A stretch of 64,000 nt of DNA from NORP240 sp942492445. GTDB lineage: Bacteria > Pseudomonadota > Gammaproteobacteria > Pseudomonadales > Pseudohongiellaceae. Location: contig CALOEW010000090.1 of the NCBI GenBank assembly GCA_942492445.1, forward strand, positions 1-64,000, given 5' to 3'. Numbering within the stretch: the stretch's first letter is position 1; each line of letters opens with the position of its first letter. The notes under the pieces are model-generated. The model was not told where the DNA came from. It ran no database searches and saw nothing but the letters and a program-made list of their open reading frames with translations. The position numbers were made by a program, and so were the translations under genes. Positions 45,388-54,582 of this stretch are shown piece by piece.

Positions 45388-46743
45388 ATGGCTCTAGCAG
45401 TTGTTATTGTTGTTTTGGTTGTGGGCTCCATTATTTTCCATTTTGCGAGCCCCTGGTACTTCACCGATATCGCGGCCGACTGGGGCTCGGTGGATGGCGT
45501 GATTACGGTGACCTTCTGGGTTACCGGCTTTGTCTTCATCGCCGTTAACCTGTTCCTGGCCTATTGTGTCTGGAAGTTCCGCCAGGCTCCTGGCCACAAG
45601 GCTGTCTACGAGCCGGAAAATTCCAAGCTTGAGGTCAGCCTGTCCGTAGTAACCGCTGTCGGTGTGGTGCTGATGCTGGCGCCGGGCCTGTTTGTCTGGG
45701 CCGCCTTTGTCTCTCCGCCTGAAGACGCCTACGATTTTGAAATTCTTGGCAGCCAATGGCAATGGCAATTCCGCTATCCCGGGGCGGACGGTGTTCTTGG
45801 TACCGCCGACACGAGATATATCAATGAGTCCAACCCCTGGGGTGTCAATCCCGAAGACCCCAACGGCCAGGACGACGTGGTCATCGACGGCAACGTAGCC
45901 CATTTGCCGGTTGATTCCGACATCCGTGGCCTGTTGCGTTCGAAGGATGTACTGCACAATTTCACCGTTCCCCAGTTCCGGGTCAAGATGGACATGGTTC
46001 CCGGGCTGGTTTCCTACCTCTGGTTTCACACTACTGAAACCGGTACCTACGACATCATGTGCGAAGAAATGTGCGGCATCGCCCATTTCATGATGCGCGG
46101 CAATGTGGTTGTTGAAGAACAGAGCAACTTCGACGCCTGGCTTGCCCAGCAGCCGACTTTCGCGGAAACCCAGGCCGTGTCAGCACCCAGCATCGCTGCC
46201 GGACAGCAGGCCTACGCAGCCTGTGCCACCTGCCATGGCCAGAATGGCGAAGGCAATCAGGCCCTGAACGCGCCTCGACTGGCAGGATTGCAGGACTGGT
46301 ACCTGGAACGTCAGCTGAACTACTTCAAGAGCGGTGTCCGTGGCGGTCAGGGTGACTCCATCGGTGCCATGATGGCACCCATGGCCATGGGGCTGGACGA
46401 CAGCACCATTCGCAACCTCTCCGCCTATATCGCCAGCCTGCCCGTCAGTCCGGCTGCCGGCACCATCACTGATGCCAATATAGCCAACGGAGCACGAATC
46501 TATGACCGCAACTGCAAGGCCTGTCACCTGGAAAACGCCGAAGGCACCTGGTACACCGACGCACCGGCCCTGGCTGGTATGAGCGACTGGTACTTTGTCA
46601 ACCAGATCAACAACTTCAGGAACAGGGTTCGCGGCATGCATCCGAACGACCTGTACGGTGAACAGATGGTCTGGATGGCAACCTCGATGGCCAATCAGAA
46701 CGAAGTGGAAGACGTCGCGGCCTACCTCAATTCGCTGCGGTAA
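45388..46743 (+). CDS. coxB: Cytochrome c oxidase subunit II with two fused cytochrome c domains
   Basis: The ATG at 45388 has AAGGA upstream. The 451-residue protein has three hydrophobic segments in the first about 110 residues, then a cupredoxin domain. The CuA ligands are visible: His in SKDVLHNFTVPQF and the cluster CEEMCGIAHFMM (Cys, Glu, Cys, His, Met). Two cytochrome c domains follow, with CATCH (about residue 275) and CKACH (about residue 377). This makes it a caa3-type subunit with two haems, resembling a fused cytochrome c4. It would accept electrons and pass them to CuA. Confidence 0.93.
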   Translation: MALAVVIVVLVVGSIIFHFASPWYFTDIAADWGSVDGVITVTFWVTGFVFIAVNLFLAYCVWKFRQAPGHKAVYEPENSKLEVSLSVVTAVGVVLMLAPGLFVWAAFVSPPEDAYDFEILGSQWQWQFRYPGADGVLGTADTRYINESNPWGVNPEDPNGQDDVVIDGNVAHLPVDSDIRGLLRSKDVLHNFTVPQFRVKMDMVPGLVSYLWFHTTETGTYDIMCEEMCGIAHFMMRGNVVVEEQSNFDAWLAQQPTFAETQAVSAPSIAAGQQAYAACATCHGQNGEGNQALNAPRLAGLQDWYLERQLNYFKSGVRGGQGDSIGAMMAPMAMGLDDSTIRNLSAYIASLPVSPAAGTITDANIANGARIYDRNCKACHLENAEGTWYTDAPALAGMSDWYFVNQINNFRNRVRGMHPNDLYGEQMVWMATSMANQNEVEDVAAYLNSLR

Positions 46744-46857
46744 TAACCGAATTTGAATGTGAAGCAAGAATTGCCAGCAGTTACAGGACAGCGCATCAGT
46801 AAAAGGCCCGCTGCCGCGACGGTCGCTGTAAGTTTTTATGTACTTTAGGAGGTTTTA

Positions 46858-48644
46858 ATGGCTTACGTACCTTTAGCCGACCAGGAGCAAGAGCTCCACC
46901 ATCCGCATAGTTGGGTAACCAAGTATGTGTTCAGCCAGGATCACAAGGTGATCGCCATTCAATATGGCAGCACTGCGATCGCGGTTGGCGTGGTGGCACT
47001 GGTGTTGTCACTGTTGATGCGCATGCAGCTGGGCTTTCCGGAAACTTTTTCCCTGATTGATCCCAGCTCCTATTACCAGGCGGTTACCATGCACGGCATG
47101 ATCATGGTGGTTTACCTGTTGACCGCATTGTTTCTCGGAGGATTCGGCAATTACCTGATTCCCCTGATGGTCGGCGCGAGGGACATGGTTTTCCCATTCC
47201 TCAACATGCTCAGTTACTGGGTATACCTGGTGTCGGTAATCATCCTGATGGCCAGCTTTTTTGCTCCCGGGGGGCCGACCGGTGCCGGCTGGACACTGTA
47301 CCCTCCGCAAACCAGCATGCTTGGTACCCCTGGCCATGACTGGGGCATAATTCTGATGCTGGCATCCCTGGCAGTGTTTATCGTGGCATTCACCATGGGC
47401 GGCCTCAACTACGTCACCACGGTTCTGCAGGCTCGTTGTCGCGGCCTTACTATGATGCGCCTGCCACTCAGCGTCTGGGGTATCTTCACCGCCACCGTTC
47501 TGGGTCTGTTCGCTTTCCCGGCACTGTTCGTGGCTGCCATCATGATGGGCTTCGATATCCTGCTGGGAACCAGTTTCTTCATGCCGGCCATCATCGATGC
47601 CGGCCAGCCCCCGGATACTGCCGGCGGCAGCCCGATCCTGTTCCAGCACCTGTTCTGGTTCTTCGGCCATCCTGAAGTTTACATCGTGGCGCTGCCGGTG
47701 TTTGGGCTGGTATCCGACATCATCAGCACCCATGCCCGCAAGAACATCTTCGGTTATCGCATGATGGTATGGGCAATCATAGCCATTGGCGGCTTGAGCT
47801 TTGTCGTCTGGGCTCACCACATGTACGTGAGCGGCATGAACCCGTACTTCGGTTTCTTTTTCGCCACCACCACGCTGATTATCGCGGTACCGACGGCACT
47901 GAAAGTCTACAACTGGGTTCTTACCCTGTGGGAAGGCGACATCCGCATGAATGTTCCGATGTTCTTCGCCATCGGCTTCATCTTCACTTTCATCCATGGA
48001 GGGCTGACCGGCCTGTTCCTGGGTAATGTGGTAATCGACCTGCCACTTTCGGACACCTACTTCGTGATTGCCCACTTCCACATGGTGATGGGCGTATCCC
48101 CGGTACTGGTATTCTTTGCGGCGCGGTCTATCACTGGTTCCCGCTGATGTCTGGCAGGATGTACAACGAAACCATGGCCAAGTGGCACTTCTGGGTGACA
48201 TTCCTTGGAGCCTACGCCATCTATCTGCCAATGCATTACCTGGGTTTCCTGGGTGTACCGCGGCGCTACTACGCACTGGGCAGCACCGATTTCATTCCAG
48301 AGTCTGCTCAGGACCTGAACGCCAACATCACTATTGCCGCGCTGATCGTCGGCGCCGCTCAGCTCCTGTTCCTCATCAACATCTTCTGGAGCCTGAAGAG
48401 TGGCAAGAAAGCAGGGCACAATCCCTGGGGTTCGGCATCTCTGGAATGGCAGACTCCGGACGTTCCGCCGGTACACGGCAACTGGGGAGCGAAGCTGCCT
48501 TCGGTCTATCGCTGGGCGTACGACTACAGCGTGCCTGGCGCTCACCAGGATTTTATTCCACAGAGCACTCCGGAAGCGGAAGAGCCAACGGTTGACGAGC
48601 AGCATTTCGACCCGGACCACGATCAGTCCAAGGCGGAACTATGA
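46858..48644 (+). CDS. coxA: Cytochrome c oxidase subunit I (one frameshift)
   Basis: A strong ribosome site AGGAGG lies at 46847–46852. Haem-copper oxidase ligands: low-spin haem His in TMHGMIMVVYL, CuB His and the cross-linked Tyr in FWFFGHPEVYIVAL, CuB His-His in VVWAHHMYVSGM, and both haem His in AHFHMVMGVSPVLV. The HPEVY glutamate marks an A1-type proton path. Near 48,120 one base is missing; the frame then resumes as AVYHWFPLMSGRMYNETMAK and ends DQSKAEL at 48644. An intact essential oxidase subunit is expected, so this is probably a sequencing error. Corrected length is about 595 residues. Confidence 0.95.
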
Positions 48645-49258
48645 GCTTTTTTAAACAGGTAACCAGCAAGCCGTGGGAGCGGAAAGGCATCATCGGCCCC
48701 CTGCGGCCGGAGGGTGCCTTCGCGGTTCCGTCGGAAAAGGTGGCTCTGAGCTTCTTTCTGGTGGTGGTGGCGGTGATCTTCTCTCTGTTCACCGTCAGCT
48801 ACTTTATTCGCATGGAGCTGCCCGACTGGGCGGCTAGGACAGAGCCCGCACAGTTATGGATTAACACCGGTTTGCTGGTAATCAGCAGCATCCTGTTCCA
48901 ATGGACCCGCACCCTGCTGGCAAGTGGGCAGACCCGCAATCTGAAAACCGGACTGCTGGGAGGCGGAGCATTCGCCATCGCCTTCATCATCGGCCAGTTG
49001 CTGGTCTGGAATCGGCTGCGGTCCGAAGGAATAACCATGACCTCCAATCCGGCGGATTCCTTCTTTTACCTGTTGACAGGCCTGCACGGACTGCACCTGT
49101 TGGGTGGCCTGTGGGTGTGGAGCAAGTCTTCCATCAAGCTGTTGTCGGGGGATGCCGAACCGGGGGACATCAAACTCAGCGTGGAACTGTGCACCATCTA
49201 CTGGCATGCCCTGTTACTGGTTTGGCTGGTGCTGTTCGGAATTCTGGCCAACACCTGA
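48641..49258 (+). CDS. coxC: Cytochrome c oxidase subunit III-like protein, first of two
   Basis: The ATG overlaps the end of coxA (ATGA). The 205-residue product has five membrane helices, from VALSFFLVVVAVIFSLFTVS to LLLVWLVLFGILANT. Subunit III hallmarks are FYLLTGLHGLHLLGGLWVW and VELCTIYWHALLLVWL. It is of the short, five-helix kind. The following gene encodes a second homologue, so the two may form a subunit III pair or serve alternative complexes. Confidence 0.85.
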   Translation: MSFFKQVTSKPWERKGIIGPLRPEGAFAVPSEKVALSFFLVVVAVIFSLFTVSYFIRMELPDWAARTEPAQLWINTGLLVISSILFQWTRTLLASGQTRNLKTGLLGGGAFAIAFIIGQLLVWNRLRSEGITMTSNPADSFFYLLTGLHGLHLLGGLWVWSKSSIKLLSGDAEPGDIKLSVELCTIYWHALLLVWLVLFGILANT

Positions 49259-49313
49259 ACGGAATAAATTGATCAATTAATACAAACATTAGGCAATTTG
49301 TAGGGATAAATGC

Positions 49314-49997
49314 ATGACTGACACCGCAGCAACAGACGCCCTGACGCCCAAGTCAGGGATGGACGGGCTGGTAGACGACTGGTCTGCCGACAAACAAACC
49401 TATCATGTGCCCTGGGGCAAGGCGATGATGTGGATCTTCCTGGTAAGTGACACATTCATCTTTACCTGCTTCCTGGACCAGCTACATGAATGTCGATGGA
49501 CCGCCACCGAGCCCTGGCCTTATCCCAGCGAGATCTTCGCCCTGTCGTTCGGTGGCGATCCTATTCCGCTGATCCTCATCGCCATCATGACGTTTATACT
49601 GATCACCAGCAGCGGCACCATGGCGCTGGCCGTCAACTACGGCTACCGGGGCGATCGACAGAAAACCGCACTGTTGATGCTGGCCACTGCCGCATTCGGT
49701 GCCTCATTTGTCGGTATGCAGGCGTTCGAGTGGACCAAGCTGATCGTGGAGGAAGGCATCCGGCCCTGGAGCAATCCCTTCGGAGCTCCCCAGTTCGGAT
49801 CGGTATTTTTCATGATCACCGGGTTTCACGGTCTACACGTAACGGGGGGTGTTATCTACCTGCTGATCGTTGCTTCCAAGGTGTATCGGGGCCATTACGA
49901 AAAGAAAGGTTACGAGATTGTCGAAATCGCCGGCCTCTACTGGCACTTCGTCGACCTCGTCTGGGTATTCATTTTTGCATTTTTCTATCTTTGGTAA
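49314..49997 (+). CDS. Cytochrome c oxidase subunit III, second of two
   Basis: The 227-residue protein has five helices. The classic motifs are AMMWIFLVSDTFIFTCF, GASFVGMQAFEWTKLI, FFMITGFHGLHVTGGVIYL and EIAGLYWHFVDLVWVFIF. It is closer to canonical subunit III than its upstream neighbour. The 55-base gap between them contains no terminator, so they should be co-transcribed. Subunit III stabilises proton uptake by subunit I. Confidence 0.9.
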   Translation: MTDTAATDALTPKSGMDGLVDDWSADKQTYHVPWGKAMMWIFLVSDTFIFTCFLDQLHECRWTATEPWPYPSEIFALSFGGDPIPLILIAIMTFILITSSGTMALAVNYGYRGDRQKTALLMLATAAFGASFVGMQAFEWTKLIVEEGIRPWSNPFGAPQFGSVFFMITGFHGLHVTGGVIYLLIVASKVYRGHYEKKGYEIVEIAGLYWHFVDLVWVFIFAFFYLW

Positions 49998-50009
49998 GGA
50001 GAGACAGTA

Positions 50010-50390
50010 ATGTCAGCGGAAGCAGGTCAACAACATCCTCTGGGAATTTATTACAAGGTCTGGGTTCTCCTTTTCGTGCTCAGTGGCTTCTCATACGCCA
50101 CTGACTTTTTGCCGGACGGCATTCTCCGGTGGGCGCTTATTCTACTTTTCATGGCGTTGAAGGCCGGCTTTATCGTTGCCATCTTCATGCACGCTTTCTG
50201 GGAGAGAATGGCTCTGGTGTTTACTATCCTCGGCCCGCCGCTCGTGCTGCTGCTGCTGATCGGATTCCTGGGCGCGGAAAGCCAATACACCTGGGGTACG
50301 CGGGTCCAGTATCGGGGCCAGGATCCTAACGCCATGCCGCTTTCAGTGGAAGATGTGCACGGTGGCGGCCACGAGGAAGAAGAACACTGA
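50010..50390 (+). CDS. Cytochrome c oxidase subunit IV-type protein
   Basis: The 126-residue product has three membrane helices (GIYYKVWVLLFVLSGFSYAT, WALILLFMALKAGFIVAIFM, LVFTILGPPLVLLLLIGFLG), with the family motif KAGFIVAIFMH between the last two. The tail is acidic and His-containing (HGGGHEEEEH). It closes the oxidase operon, 12 bases after subunit III, and is followed by a strong terminator. Confidence 0.88.
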   Translation: MSAEAGQQHPLGIYYKVWVLLFVLSGFSYATDFLPDGILRWALILLFMALKAGFIVAIFMHAFWERMALVFTILGPPLVLLLLIGFLGAESQYTWGTRVQYRGQDPNAMPLSVEDVHGGGHEEEEH

Positions 50391-50415
50391 TTCTTCCGGG
50401 AAAACCAGAACACGG

Positions 50416-50446
50416 AAAAAGCCAGCTGACTTAAGCTGGCTTTTTT
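50416..50446. terminator. Bidirectional Rho-independent terminator
   Basis: A 7-bp stem (gccagct at 50421–50427 with agctggc at 50434–50440) is flanked by A5 on the left and T6 on the right. It ends the oxidase operon on the plus strand. It can also act on minus-strand transcripts leaving prlC. Confidence 0.85.
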
Positions 50447-50545
50447 GATTCCGCTTGGAAAACAACCGAGATGCGGGGGAGTTCCCCGCCAGCGACAATC
50501 ACCATGCAGTGGCACCTGCACGGTCCTGTCTGAATAGATCCACTT

Positions 50546-52597
50546 TCAGCCTGCGGGAATACCCTTTTGGGCTAACAGCGCTTCGATACTTGGCTCCCGC
50601 CCCATGAAATCCTTGAAAAGCTGCAATGCTTTGTCCGCCCCACCGCGACAGAGAATCTTGTCGAGAAAGCGACGCCCGGTTGCTTCGTCCAGCACACCGG
50701 CCGCATCGAATCGCGAGAAAACATCGGCTGACAGGACTTCGGCCCAGTAATAACTGTAATAGCCGGCCGCATACCCCCCTGCAAATATATGGGAAAAACT
50801 GTTCTCGAAGCGATTGAATTCCGGCACTGAATACACTGCTGTCTTTGCCCTGACTTCCTGCATTGTGTCGCGCACGTACCCCGGGGCAAGTCTGGCCAGC
50901 CCCCGGTGTAATTCAAAGTCGAACAGGCCGAGCTCAAGTTGCCGCATCATTTTCATCCCGGCCTGAAAATTTTTAGCTGCCAGCAACTTATCCAGCTCAT
51001 CCTCCGGAAGTGGTTCACCGGTTTCAAAGTGAGAGGAAATCAGGTTTATAGACTCTTTGTTCCAGCACCAGTTTTCCAGAAGCTGACTGGGAAGTTCAAC
51101 CGCGTCCCAGGCTACTCCATTGATCCCAGAAACCCGTAAGCTCTCCTCTGTGGTGAGAAGATGATGCAGCCCATGACCAAATTCATGAAAAAGTGTCGTA
51201 ACTTCAGGATGAGTCAGAAGGGAGGGTTTGGCGCCTTTTCCTTCACTGAAATTGCAGACCAGGTAGGCTGCGGGCAGTTGCAGGCTGCCATCTTCAAGTT
51301 TGCGCCGAGTGCGACAACCGGCCATCCAGGCACCGCTGCGCTTGCTGTCTCTGGTGTAAAGATCAAGAAACACTCTGGCAATCAGTTTCCCCGCCCTGAA
51401 GATATCAAAAGCTTCAACACTTGGATGCCAGGTATCGTAGGTCTTATTCGGTTCAATCGAGATCCCGAATAATCTGCCGGCGATCTGAAAAAGCCCGGCT
51501 TTGACTTTTTCTACCGGGAAATAGGCCCGCATCGCCTCCTGAGAAATATCAAAGAGGTGAGTTCGAAGCTTTTCACTGTAGTAGGGGATATCCCAGGCTT
51601 CGAGGTGCCGCTTCCCGAGAGTGGCTGAAAACTCTTCAAGCTGTCTGAACTCTCGTTCGGCAACCGGCCTGCCACGTACCACCAGCTTTTCAAGAAAGTC
51701 CACGACATCGCTGGAACTTTCGGCCATCTTGGTCGCCATGGACAGCTCAGTGTAGTCGACAAATCCCAGCAGACCGGCCTTTTCCCCGCGAAGCCTGAGA
51801 ATCTCATCGATTAACGGGGCATTATCCCAGCGCCTGTCGCCTCCATTTTGATCAGAGGCCCGGGTGACATAGGCGGTATAAACCTCCCTGCGCAGCGCTT
51901 CATCATCCGCATAAGTAGTGACAGCATGAAAACTGGGGAAATCCAGCGTCAACAGGAATCCTTCGAGTCCTTTCTGGTGAGCGGCATTCTCGGCATCGCT
52001 CAGGGCAGATTCCGGTATGCCGGCAAGGCGCACCCGATCTGTGATCAGAAGGGTCCAGTCGTGGGTAGCATCCAGCAGATTATTACTGAACTGCATAGAA
52101 AGTTTGCTCAGTTTGTTTTCCAGCTCCCTGAAGCGCTGCTTTTCTTCCGCTTCCAGAGTCACGCCAGCCAATTTGAAATCGAGCAGGTAGTCATCGAGTA
52201 CCTTTACCTGGCTTGTTGACAGCCCCAGCGATCCGGCCCGGTCACGAAGCGCACTGATACGTTGATACAATGCCTCGTTCTGGGAAAGGCTGGTGGAATA
52301 TTCAGTGACCAGTGGCAGACAACGATCATATATTTCCCGCAGCTCCTTACTGTTGTCGACGGAAAACAGATGACTGACGGTGGACCATAGATTGTCAAGC
52401 CGGTCTTCCAGATTATCCAGCACTTCGATCAGGTTATCCCAGTCTGGCGGGCGGTTGTCGTCAGCCAGCAGCACTTCCAGTGCCGTTTTATTTTCCTGGA
52501 TTACCTGATGCACGGCCGGCTCTATGTGTTCAGGTTTTAATGTTGAGAAGGGGGGAAGAAGCCCTCCGTTCAGCAGTGGATTGATCATGGTTTTCAT
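50546..52597 (-). CDS. prlC: Oligopeptidase A (M3 metallopeptidase)
   Basis: The start ATG at 52597 (or 52588) gives about 683 residues, beginning MINPLLNGGLLPPFSTLKPE. The zinc motif HExxH is in TTLFHEFGHGLHHLL, with the third ligand in AVELPSQLLENWC. The C-terminal ENSFSHIFAGGYAAGYYSYY then WAEVLSADVF block holds the substrate tyrosines of M3 enzymes. It degrades short peptides, including cleaved signal peptides, in the cytoplasm. It is 27 bases downstream of aroE on the same strand. Confidence 0.95.
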   Translation of the reverse strand: MKTMINPLLNGGLLPPFSTLKPEHIEPAVHQVIQENKTALEVLLADDNRPPDWDNLIEVLDNLEDRLDNLWSTVSHLFSVDNSKELREIYDRCLPLVTEYSTSLSQNEALYQRISALRDRAGSLGLSTSQVKVLDDYLLDFKLAGVTLEAEEKQRFRELENKLSKLSMQFSNNLLDATHDWTLLITDRVRLAGIPESALSDAENAAHQKGLEGFLLTLDFPSFHAVTTYADDEALRREVYTAYVTRASDQNGGDRRWDNAPLIDEILRLRGEKAGLLGFVDYTELSMATKMAESSSDVVDFLEKLVVRGRPVAEREFRQLEEFSATLGKRHLEAWDIPYYSEKLRTHLFDISQEAMRAYFPVEKVKAGLFQIAGRLFGISIEPNKTYDTWHPSVEAFDIFRAGKLIARVFLDLYTRDSKRSGAWMAGCRTRRKLEDGSLQLPAAYLVCNFSEGKGAKPSLLTHPEVTTLFHEFGHGLHHLLTTEESLRVSGINGVAWDAVELPSQLLENWCWNKESINLISSHFETGEPLPEDELDKLLAAKNFQAGMKMMRQLELGLFDFELHRGLARLAPGYVRDTMQEVRAKTAVYSVPEFNRFENSFSHIFAGGYAAGYYSYYWAEVLSADVFSRFDAAGVLDEATGRRFLDKILCRGGADKALQLFKDFMGREPSIEALLAQKGIPAG

Positions 52598-52623
52598 CAA
52601 GACTTCGTTTCTGCAGCCAATCG

Positions 52624-53442
52624 TCAGCCGAGGCTGATCCGAACCTGTTTGATTACAGTGGCGGTTTCCGGCCTCACTTTCAACCAGATAAAAAAGGACT
52701 CCGCAGCCTGTTCTACCAGCATACCGAGGCCATCCAGGACCTTTTCGGCCCCCTGTTGAGATGCCCAGACCATGAACGGTGTTGGATTCTTGCCGTACAT
52801 CATATCGTAGCAACAGCTGTAAGGGCCAATGGCTGAGGGCGACAGCGGCGGGCACTCCCCCTGGAGTCCGGTAGAGGTTCCGTTGATTATGAGATCGAAA
52901 GGACCGTCCAGCTTGTCGGTATAGGACAACGCCCTGATATCGACGAGGGTTGAAAACTCCCGTTGCAACCGGATTGCCCGGTCGAGGTTACGGTTGACCA
53001 GGGTGATTGACTCCGGAGCCTCCTCCGCCAGGCACCCGAGTGCCCCCCTTACCGCTCCACCGGCCCCAATAACCAGCAATCGCCGGCCCCGCACGGTGAT
53101 GTCATTGTTTCCCTGCAAGTCTCTGATCAGGCCAATGCCATCGGTATTGTCACCCCGCAGCCGTTCATCCTGGTACAGGGTATTAACGGCCCGGGCCTGG
53201 TCTGCCCGTTTGCTGTGAACCTCGGCCAGCTCGTAAGCCAGCTCCTTGAAGGGCACGGTTACGTTCAGTCCGCTGCCGCCTCCCGCAAAAAACCCTTCCA
53301 CAAACTCGACGAACTGCTCCCGTGCAACTTCCTCGCGGGTATATTGCAGCGCCAAATCAACCTGCTGCGCAAACAGGGAATGTATCAGTGGTGACTTACT
53401 GTGACTTACCGGGTTGCCGACAACGGCAAAACGTAACACCAT
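52624..53442 (-). CDS. aroE: Shikimate dehydrogenase
   Basis: The 272-residue enzyme shows the substrate motif VVGNPVSHSKSP, the catalytic Lys-containing NVTVPFKELAYEL, the Asp motif RGDNTDGIGLIRDL and the NADP-binding GAGGAVRGALGCL with VNRN. It reduces 3-dehydroshikimate in aromatic amino acid synthesis. aroE next to hemF matches Pseudomonas gene order. Confidence 0.95.
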   Translation of the reverse strand: MVLRFAVVGNPVSHSKSPLIHSLFAQQVDLALQYTREEVAREQFVEFVEGFFAGGGSGLNVTVPFKELAYELAEVHSKRADQARAVNTLYQDERLRGDNTDGIGLIRDLQGNNDITVRGRRLLVIGAGGAVRGALGCLAEEAPESITLVNRNLDRAIRLQREFSTLVDIRALSYTDKLDGPFDLIINGTSTGLQGECPPLSPSAIGPYSCCYDMMYGKNPTPFMVWASQQGAEKVLDGLGMLVEQAAESFFIWLKVRPETATVIKQVRISLG

Positions 53443-53503
53443 GACTGTCCTTGGAAGTCTGTTGAAACACCAATGGCTGATCCCCTGATATTACACCAGC
53501 CAG

Positions 53504-54415
53504 CTAGACCCATTCCCGATGAATCAGGTATTCCTTATAAAGACGGTCTTCCTCACTGCCAGGTTCGGGATGCCAGTCGTATTCCCAGCGAACCACGGGG
53601 GGTAACGACATGAGGATGGATTCCGTACGCCCCACTCCCGACTGCAGTCCGAAAACCGTACCGCGGTCGTAAATCAGGTTGAATTCCGCGTACCGTCCAC
53701 GTCGATATTCCTGGAAATGTTTCTGCGCCTCCGTAAACGGCGTGTTCTTACGCCGCTCGATAATCGGGACATAGGCATCCGTAAAGGACGATGCGATGTT
53801 CTTCACCATGGCGAAGCTTTGTTCAAATTCGAGTTCATTGAAATCATCAAAGAACAGGCCGCCTACGCCCCGGGGCTCGCCACGGTGTTTCAGATAAAAG
53901 TATTCATCACAGGCCTTTTTGAAGCGCGGATAAATTTCGGCACCAAAGTGATCGCAGGATTTTTTGGCAGCTGTGTGCCAGTGGACGCAGTCCTCATCGA
54001 AACCGTAGTAGGGGGTCAGATCGTATCCGCCACCAAACCACCATACGGGTTCCTCCCCCGCTTTCTCCGCCACAAACAGACGGAAATTGGCATGAGAGGT
54101 GGGCACGAAAGGGTTTACCGGGTGAATGACAAGGGAAACCCCCATGGCCTGGAAAGCGCGACCAGCCAGTTCCGGGCGAGTCGCGGACGCCGAAGCCGGC
54201 AGTGACCTGCCGAAAACATGAGAAAAATTGACGCCTCCTTTTTCCAGAACCGCGCCCCCGCTGATAACCCGTGTGATCCCACTTCCGCCGGTTTCCCGAT
54301 CCCATTTGTCGGTCTGAAAAGTAGTGCCTCCATCTGCCTGTTCCAACCTGTCGCAAATTGAATTTTGCAGATCCAGCAGGAAATCTTTTACCTTCGTGAT
54401 ATCTTCCGGTTTCAC
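53504..54415 (-). CDS. hemF: Oxygen-dependent coproporphyrinogen III oxidase
   Basis: The GTG at 54415 starts a 303-residue protein. Signature blocks are GGVNFSHVFGRSLPASASAT, HPVNPFVPTSHANFRLFV, WWFGGGYDLTPYYGFDEDCV and NLIYDRGTVFGLQSGVGRTE. It carries out the two oxidative decarboxylations that form protoporphyrinogen IX, which implies an aerobic lifestyle and feeds the haem-rich respiratory genes nearby. Confidence 0.96.
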   Translation of the reverse strand: MKPEDITKVKDFLLDLQNSICDRLEQADGGTTFQTDKWDRETGGSGITRVISGGAVLEKGGVNFSHVFGRSLPASASATRPELAGRAFQAMGVSLVIHPVNPFVPTSHANFRLFVAEKAGEEPVWWFGGGYDLTPYYGFDEDCVHWHTAAKKSCDHFGAEIYPRFKKACDEYFYLKHRGEPRGVGGLFFDDFNELEFEQSFAMVKNIASSFTDAYVPIIERRKNTPFTEAQKHFQEYRRGRYAEFNLIYDRGTVFGLQSGVGRTESILMSLPPVVRWEYDWHPEPGSEEDRLYKEYLIHREWV

Positions 54416-54471
54416 CGTATTAGCCTCTTACTTCATACCCTGGTTGCCTGTTCCAATCCGGCACGAGCCAC

Positions 54472-54521
54472 GGAACCTCTGATCAAGTTCGACAACGCTC
54501 TGGACTTCGGGCGCTTGCTCC
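54472..54521. repeat. Palindromic repeat, copy 2 (degenerate, inverted relative to copy 1)
   Basis: The stretch shares cctctgatcaagt and the loop acaacgctctg with the reverse complement of the 27686–27741 repeat. The second arm has decayed (cttcgggcgcttg in place of cttgatcagagg). It lies between hemF and dprA. Two copies in one contig show a dispersed repeat family. Confidence 0.65.
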
Positions 54522-54582
54522 CACATACCAGCGTGCCACTTTAGCATGTACGGCAGTCTATCGGACAATCGAGGCGGGAATT

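Noticed and set aside
47008..48276. A long minus-strand open frame opposite coxA (422 residues)
   Set aside because: It is rich in His, Gln and Asp and mirrors the codon bias of coxA. It has no family pattern, and coxA on the plus strand is certain.
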